Shown: positions 60,051-64,000 of the stretch, piece after piece
Numbering within the stretch: position 1 is the first letter of the stretch
Layout of the letters: each line of letters begins with the position of its first letter
NCBI GenBank assembly: GCA_034435375.1
Contig: DAOTXR010000044.1
Coordinates: 94,438-158,437 of the forward strand
Source: DAOTXR01 sp034435375
Lineage (GTDB): Bacteria; Chloroflexota; Anaerolineae; Aggregatilineales; UBA3940
DNA: 64,000 nucleotides
Direction: 5' to 3'
Notes under the pieces: generated by a model
The model's input: the letters and a program-made list of their open reading frames with translations, nothing else
The model's database searches: none
What the model was told of the DNA's origin: nothing
Program-made: the position numbers and the translations under genes

Positions 60051-61025
60051 TCAGACCTCACCGCCTTCCTGCTGTCGATACCACGTCACGGTTTCAACCA
60101 ATCCCTCAGCCAATGAGACACGCGGCTTGAACTCGATCATCTGTCGGGCCAATTCAATGTCACCGCAATGTCGGCGCACATCGCCGGGTCGCGGATCGGA
60201 ATGGATAATTGGCACATCTACCCCTAACACATCGAGAATGGCATCCACTAGGCGATTGATCGAGGTCTCTTGCCCGCTGGCGATGTTGATCACCTGTCCA
60301 CGTGTGGCGGTCTCTTCGTAGATGCGTACCGCCGCATCAACGGTGTCATGTACAGAGATAAAATCGCGCGTCTGCTCCCCATCGCCGTAGATGATAGCAG
60401 GCTCGCCACGCAATGCTCGCCGCACGACAATCGGAATGACCCCTGCGTAGGTTTTATCGTTCTGCCGAGGGCCGAAGTTGTTAAAAGGCCGGATAATCGC
60501 TGCATCGACGCCAAACGTTTTGCAGTACGAGAGCACCACATGATCGCCTGCGGCCTTGCTGGCGGCATAGGGTGTGGCAGGGTCGATCGGGTGACGCTCA
60601 TCCATTGGCACGTACCGCGCCGATCCATAGGCTTCTGATGAGGAGAAGTGTATCAACGTCTGGTAGAGACCTTCACGCAGTAGCTCGGCGGCAACGGCGG
60701 CGATGGCAACGTTCACCTCAACCGTCCAGCGTGGGCGCTCCAGCGACGTTGGAAGCGGGATTACCGCTAGATTGAAGATTACATTCACCGCTTCAGCCGC
60801 GACAATCTGCTTCATTGCATCGTAGTCAGCAGCATCCTGCCTGTAGAATTTCAACGTCTGACAGTCGCGGCGAGCCTGTTGCAGATTAGCCTCCTGACCG
60901 AGGAACAGGTTATCTACCACGACGACACTGGCCGGATCGTCCCGTATGATGCGGTCTACCAAGTGGCTGCCGATGAAACCGGCTCCACCGGTGACCAGTA
61001 TGTTTTTCCCCTTCAGCTTCAGCAT
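60051..61025 (-). CDS. NAD-dependent sugar-nucleotide epimerase/dehydratase
   Basis: Extended SDR of 324 residues from ATG 61025, after a GTG at 61037 in the same frame. The NAD-binding motif is ILVTGGAGFIGSHLVDRI; the active-site Ser and YxxxK are in HFSSSEAYGSARY...TPYAASKAAGDHV. C-terminal GDGEQTRDFISVHDTVDA and VINIASGQETSINRL are typical of GalE/UDP-sugar epimerases. It slightly overlaps the oxidoreductase gene upstream, so it belongs to the same operon. Substrate is likely a UDP-sugar; the exact reaction is not determinable. Confidence 0.88.
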   Translation of the reverse strand: MLKLKGKNILVTGGAGFIGSHLVDRIIRDDPASVVVVDNLFLGQEANLQQARRDCQTLKFYRQDAADYDAMKQIVAAEAVNVIFNLAVIPLPTSLERPRWTVEVNVAIAAVAAELLREGLYQTLIHFSSSEAYGSARYVPMDERHPIDPATPYAASKAAGDHVVLSYCKTFGVDAAIIRPFNNFGPRQNDKTYAGVIPIVVRRALRGEPAIIYGDGEQTRDFISVHDTVDAAVRIYEETATRGQVINIASGQETSINRLVDAILDVLGVDVPIIHSDPRPGDVRRHCGDIELARQMIEFKPRVSLAEGLVETVTWYRQQEGGEV

Positions 61026-61030
61026 GATGG

Positions 61031-62041
61031 TCACCACTCTGGCTTGATGGCGACGGGTTGGTGGGTGCTCCCTGCCTCAACAAGCTTCTGGGCCAGCCTC
61101 AGGGCGACCAGGCCATCATGGCCGCTGACAGGCGGCTCACTGCCCGTTCTCACTGCCTCTACGAACGCCTCCAGTTCGGCACGCAATGGCTCCTTCTTGT
61201 TGATCAGCACCTTAACCATGTCGCCTTCCCATACGCCGCGCAGCACGGTCAGCGTGTCCCATGTTCCCCGCAGGTCACCGTTCTTATACCAGTACAGGTC
61301 CTGAGTCAGGTAGTCCACCAGGTACATGCCGCCTTCGCCAATCACCTGCAACTGGCGCACTTTGGTGGGTGTCAGCCAGTTGATGTCCAGCACGCCAATG
61401 GTGCCATTGTCAAAGCGGATCAGCCCAGACAGCATATCCTCATGGTCCCGATGCACTTTGCGCTCAGTTTCGGCATACAGACGCTCAGCTTCCGCTCCCA
61501 GGAGATAGCGCATGATGTCGATGTCGTGTGGCGCAAGATCGAGGATCACGCCGACATCCTGTATTCGCGCCGGGAAAGGGCTAAGACGGCGTGCATGAAC
61601 CTGAAACACGCGACCCAGCTCACGCTGGTCGAGTCGACGCTTGACTTCGGCAACGGCGGGATTGAATCGCTCAATGTGTCCCACCATAAGCACAACACTG
61701 TGCTGGCGGGCTGCCTCGATGATAGCCCACCCTTCCTCGAATGTCATGGCGATGGGCTTTTCCACCAGGACGTTCACGCCCCGTTGGATGGCTGCCAACG
61801 CAGCCTCATGGTGGAGCTGTGTCGGCAAGGCAATGGAGACAAGGTCGGGCTTCTCTCTGTCGAGAAGCTCTAGGTAGTCAGTGTAGACCGATGTTGAGTA
61901 GCCGCGGGTGACGTTGGCCAGCACGTCCGGATTGATGTCAGCGACAGCCACGAGGTCAACAGCGTCAATTTCACGGTAGTTGCGAACGTGGTGACGGCCA
62001 ATCCCGCCTGCACCGACTACAGCAGCGCGTAGCTTGCTCAT
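61031..62041 (-). CDS. wlbA: Gfo/Idh/MocA oxidoreductase (WlbA-like)
   Basis: It is 336 residues. N-terminal NAD site: LRAAVVGAGGIGRHHVRNYRE; the catalytic EKP motif is NVLVEKPIAMTFEEGWAII, and the substrate domain includes ILDLAPHDIDIMRYLLG (His-Asp pair). Together with the aminotransferase and N-acetyltransferase neighbours it fits WlbA, which oxidises UDP-N-acetylglucosaminuronic acid at C3. The gene symbol is an inference from this gene set. It is linked by a 4-bp overlap to the aminotransferase. Confidence 0.8.
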   Translation of the reverse strand: MSKLRAAVVGAGGIGRHHVRNYREIDAVDLVAVADINPDVLANVTRGYSTSVYTDYLELLDREKPDLVSIALPTQLHHEAALAAIQRGVNVLVEKPIAMTFEEGWAIIEAARQHSVVLMVGHIERFNPAVAEVKRRLDQRELGRVFQVHARRLSPFPARIQDVGVILDLAPHDIDIMRYLLGAEAERLYAETERKVHRDHEDMLSGLIRFDNGTIGVLDINWLTPTKVRQLQVIGEGGMYLVDYLTQDLYWYKNGDLRGTWDTLTVLRGVWEGDMVKVLINKKEPLRAELEAFVEAVRTGSEPPVSGHDGLVALRLAQKLVEAGSTHQPVAIKPEW

Positions 62042-63108
62042 AGTCTGTTCACTTCCCTGGCAATCATTTCGAGGTCAGCCTGAGAGAGTTGGGGGTGAAC
62101 TGGCAACGAGATGACCTCACTGGCCAGCTTCTCTGTGATAGGCAGCTGCACATTGCCTACGATGTCGCGCACATATCCGTGGTGATGCGCCGGGATTGGA
62201 TAAAAGACGCCGGTGCCAATCCCGGCGTCCTTCAGCTGTTCAACAGCTCTATCACGGTCACGTCCACCGTCTACACGGATCGTGTACTGGTGCCATACAT
62301 GCCCATATCCCTCCCTTACAAAAGGAGTGAGGACGGCAGCAATGTGCTCGTTGAAGTAGCGTGCATTCTCGCGGCGTTTCTCTGTGAACGCCTCCAAGCG
62401 ATTCATCTGGGCAAGCCCTATGGCTGCATGCAGGTCGCTCATGCGGTAATTGTAACCGATCATCTCGTGGTGGTAGCGCACGCGCATCCCGTGGTTGCGA
62501 ATCAGCCTGCACTGCTCGGCGACGGCATCATCATCGGTGGTAATCATGCCACCCTCACCGGTCATGATGTTCTTAGTGGCATACAGGCTAAAACACCCGG
62601 TCCCGAAGGAGCCAACCACTCTCTCCTTATAGGTTGCCCCGACAGCCTGTGCTGCATCCTCGATAATGATCAACCCGTGGCGTCGAGCAATCGCCAGGAG
62701 CATGTCCATATCACAGGGATAGCCGTACAGGTGAACCGGCAGGATGGCCCTGGTTCGCGGCGTGATCGCCTGTTCAATCAACGCAGGATCGATATTAAAA
62801 GTCTCTTCTTCGACGTCTACGAAGACAGGGCGCGCCCCCACAAACAGGATGCTGTTGACAGTAGCAATAAAGGTGAAGGCCGTTGTGATCACCTCGTCGC
62901 CAGGGCCAATGCCGTGCGCCAGCAGCGCCACCTGTAGCGCTGTTGTTCCTGAGGAAGTCGCAATTGCGTGCTTAACGCCGCAGAGTGAAGCAAACCGCTG
63001 CTCCAGTTCAGCAGTGCGCGGTCCTTGGGCCAGCATCCCAGATTCCAGCACGGCCATTACGGCCTGTTTTTCTTCCTCACCAATGTAGGGTTTGGAGATG
63101 GGGATCAT
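62038..63108 (-). CDS. wlbC: DegT/DnrJ/EryC1 sugar aminotransferase (WlbC-like)
   Basis: PLP-dependent sugar aminotransferase of 356 residues. N-terminal MIPISKPYIGEEEKQAVMAVLESGMLAQGPRTAELEQRFA; PLP-binding region IIEDAAQAVGATYKERVVGSFGTGCFSLYATKNIMTGEGGMITTDD contains the Lys (ATKN). The C-terminal part ends SLPVHPQLSQADLEMIAREVNRL. With its neighbours, it probably places the 3-amino group on UDP-sugar. It overlaps the oxidoreductase gene by ATGA. Confidence 0.85.
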   Translation of the reverse strand: MIPISKPYIGEEEKQAVMAVLESGMLAQGPRTAELEQRFASLCGVKHAIATSSGTTALQVALLAHGIGPGDEVITTAFTFIATVNSILFVGARPVFVDVEEETFNIDPALIEQAITPRTRAILPVHLYGYPCDMDMLLAIARRHGLIIIEDAAQAVGATYKERVVGSFGTGCFSLYATKNIMTGEGGMITTDDDAVAEQCRLIRNHGMRVRYHHEMIGYNYRMSDLHAAIGLAQMNRLEAFTEKRRENARYFNEHIAAVLTPFVREGYGHVWHQYTIRVDGGRDRDRAVEQLKDAGIGTGVFYPIPAHHHGYVRDIVGNVQLPITEKLASEVISLPVHPQLSQADLEMIAREVNRL

Positions 63109-63114
63109 AGTCTG

Positions 63115-63699
63115 TTATTTTGCCTCATGCATGATTTCTAGCTGAGTACCGCAGGCAGGACAAATATACTTCGGCGGGGACCCTGCTGTCAGGGTCTGGC
63201 CGCAAGGGCATACAAAGCCAACCAGGCGAGCTGGATTTCCCCTCACCAGCCCATAATCGGGAACATCGTGGGTAACCACTGATCCCGCGCCAACCATTGC
63301 CCAGCGGCCAACAGTGATGCCACAGACAATGGTCGAGTTTGCTCCCAGCGAGGCCCCCTGTTGGATGAGCGTCTTGCTCAGCACCCAGTCCTCCGCTCGT
63401 TTGAGCGCCCCATCAGGGTTAACGGCGCGTGGTCGCAGGTCATTGGTAAAACACACATGGGGGCCGATAAAGACACCATCCTCTATCGTAACGCCATGAT
63501 ACACAGAAACATAGTTCTGGACCTTGACATTGTTTCCAATCAACACACCTGCATCGATGTATACGCCTTTAGAAAGCACGCAGCCGCGTCCAATAATTGC
63601 GCCTTCACGAACCTGGCAGTGATGCCATATGCGCGTGTCCTCGCCGATAGCTGCATCAGGGGAAACGGTCGCACTGGGGTGAATATATGGGTCAGACAT
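63115..63699 (-). CDS. wlbB: Hexapeptide-repeat N-acetyltransferase with zinc ribbon (WlbB-like)
   Basis: It is 194 residues from ATG 63699 (MSDPYIHPSATVSPDAAIGEDTRIWHHCQVREGAIIG). A left-handed beta-helix runs to about residue 150 (VKVQNYVSVYHGVTIEDGVFIGPHVCFTNDLRPRAVN, LGANSTIVCGITVGRWAMVGAGSVVTHDVPDYGLVRGNPARLVG). The C-terminal CPCGQ...CPAC is a zinc-ribbon-like end present in several WlbB-type enzymes. It probably acetylates the 3-amino group made by the aminotransferase. It heads the operon. Confidence 0.85.
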   Translation of the reverse strand: MSDPYIHPSATVSPDAAIGEDTRIWHHCQVREGAIIGRGCVLSKGVYIDAGVLIGNNVKVQNYVSVYHGVTIEDGVFIGPHVCFTNDLRPRAVNPDGALKRAEDWVLSKTLIQQGASLGANSTIVCGITVGRWAMVGAGSVVTHDVPDYGLVRGNPARLVGFVCPCGQTLTAGSPPKYICPACGTQLEIMHEAK

Positions 63700-63807
63700 C
63701 TGTTGCTTTTGCTTCCCTATGTCATGCGCTAGGGCCTGTCGATCATCCAACTGCAGCGCCCACAAAGTCCACAAATGGATATGTATGGAGCCAGAAGAGG
63801 CGGGGCC

Positions 63808-63813
63808 ATTATA
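63808..63813 (-). promoter_or_regulatory. Extended -10 promoter of the polysaccharide operon
   Basis: Minus strand TGTTATAAT: a perfect TATAAT with an extended TGn, about 110 bp before the first gene. No good -35 is seen. Confidence 0.5.
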
Positions 63814-63878
63814 ACAAGGCTGACATGGTTTCGCACCTGTTCGAGTAGCTCGAGGCGCTCCCCCCAGCAGGGTGCATT

Positions 63879-64000
63879 TCAGTTTTGGGGGAAGGCAGCA
63901 TCCCAGAGGGCATCGAAGGAACGGTCAAGGACTGCGCCGCGAATGACAAGCATCTGTTCGGCGGCGGGGCGAGACCAGCGCATGCCTGGGCCGGTGAGGC
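63879..64000 (-). pseudogene. C-terminal remnant of a transposase, cut by the window edge
   Basis: The frame entering from the right edge reads LTGPGMRWSRPAAEQMLVIRGAVLDRSFDALWDAAFPQN and stops. The GMRWS...LVIRGAVL...FDALWDAAF pattern is the usual C terminus of ISKra4- or UPF0236-like transposases. Only about 40 residues are visible, so whether the element is intact beyond the edge is unknown. Confidence 0.5.

Noticed and set aside
61058..62937. Two long plus-strand frames (61058-61873, 62089-62937)
   Set aside because: Mirror frames of the oxidoreductase and DegT aminotransferase, which have clear motifs on the minus strand.

Overview
The window is a 64 kb piece of a bacterial chromosome, moderately GC-rich, with tightly packed genes, many 4-bp ATGA overlaps and promoters of ordinary sigma-70 type. 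Gene content points to Chloroflexota, probably an Anaerolineae-like lineage. The pointers are CruF/CruG-type glycosylated-carotenoid genes next to CrtI/CrtB, a YidC without the large periplasmic domain beside Jag, a free-standing methylmalonyl-CoA mutase catalytic chain, a response-regulator/adenylate-cyclase fusion, and a cytochrome bd-superfamily oxidase carrying a c-type heme. This assignment is inference from gene content; no rRNA is present.

Layout. 1-3.1 kb: valS (minus strand, 3' end cut by the window edge) behind a valine T-box leader. 3.2-8.3 kb: a five-gene plus-strand carotenoid operon crtI-crtB-cruF-plsY-cruG. 8.3-11.1 kb: tRNA-Arg and dnaX-ybaB-recR (minus). 11.2-18.2 kb: an ArsR-type regulator, an MFS transporter, an amidohydrolase/FHA pair, and an M24 peptidase/PfkB kinase pair (all minus). 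18.3-22.1 kb: rpmH-rnpA-yidD-lipoprotein-yidC-jag (minus), the usual origin-side block but without dnaA; dnaN lies 5 kb further on. 22.1-29.8 kb: a Moco-sulfurase-like aminotransferase behind a 10-codon leader ORF, a SWIM zinc-finger protein, a GH31 glucosidase, dnaN, a two-domain thioredoxin and a Fur-family regulator. 29.8-45.5 kb: TPR, AIR-synthase-like, stomatin-like, methylmalonyl-CoA mutase, HEAT-repeat, ComEC, S41 protease-like, adenylate cyclase and GH127 genes.

45.8-56.6 kb is the energy-metabolism region: a bd-superfamily oxidase pair whose first subunit ends in a cytochrome c domain, then a D-Ala-D-Ala ligase-like protein, a Ca2+/H+ antiporter, a GNAT protein and an M24 homologue with degraded metal site, then an octaheme cytochrome/Tat FeS protein/NrfD operon behind repeated operator-like motifs. 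56.6-58.2 kb: an ECF sigma factor, a LuxR-type response regulator and tRNA-Lys. 58.4-63.9 kb: a minus-strand surface-polysaccharide cluster with three genes matching the Wlb route to a diacetamido uronic acid, ended by the C-terminal remnant of a transposase at the right edge.

Most genes are housekeeping or ordinary accessory genes. The items most worth a second look are the acyltransferase-family gene inside the carotenoid operon, the two membrane redox modules with their control region, the lipoprotein inserted into the yidD-yidC operon, the ComEC with an apparently dead metallo-beta-lactamase domain, and the leader ORF coupled to the aminotransferase.
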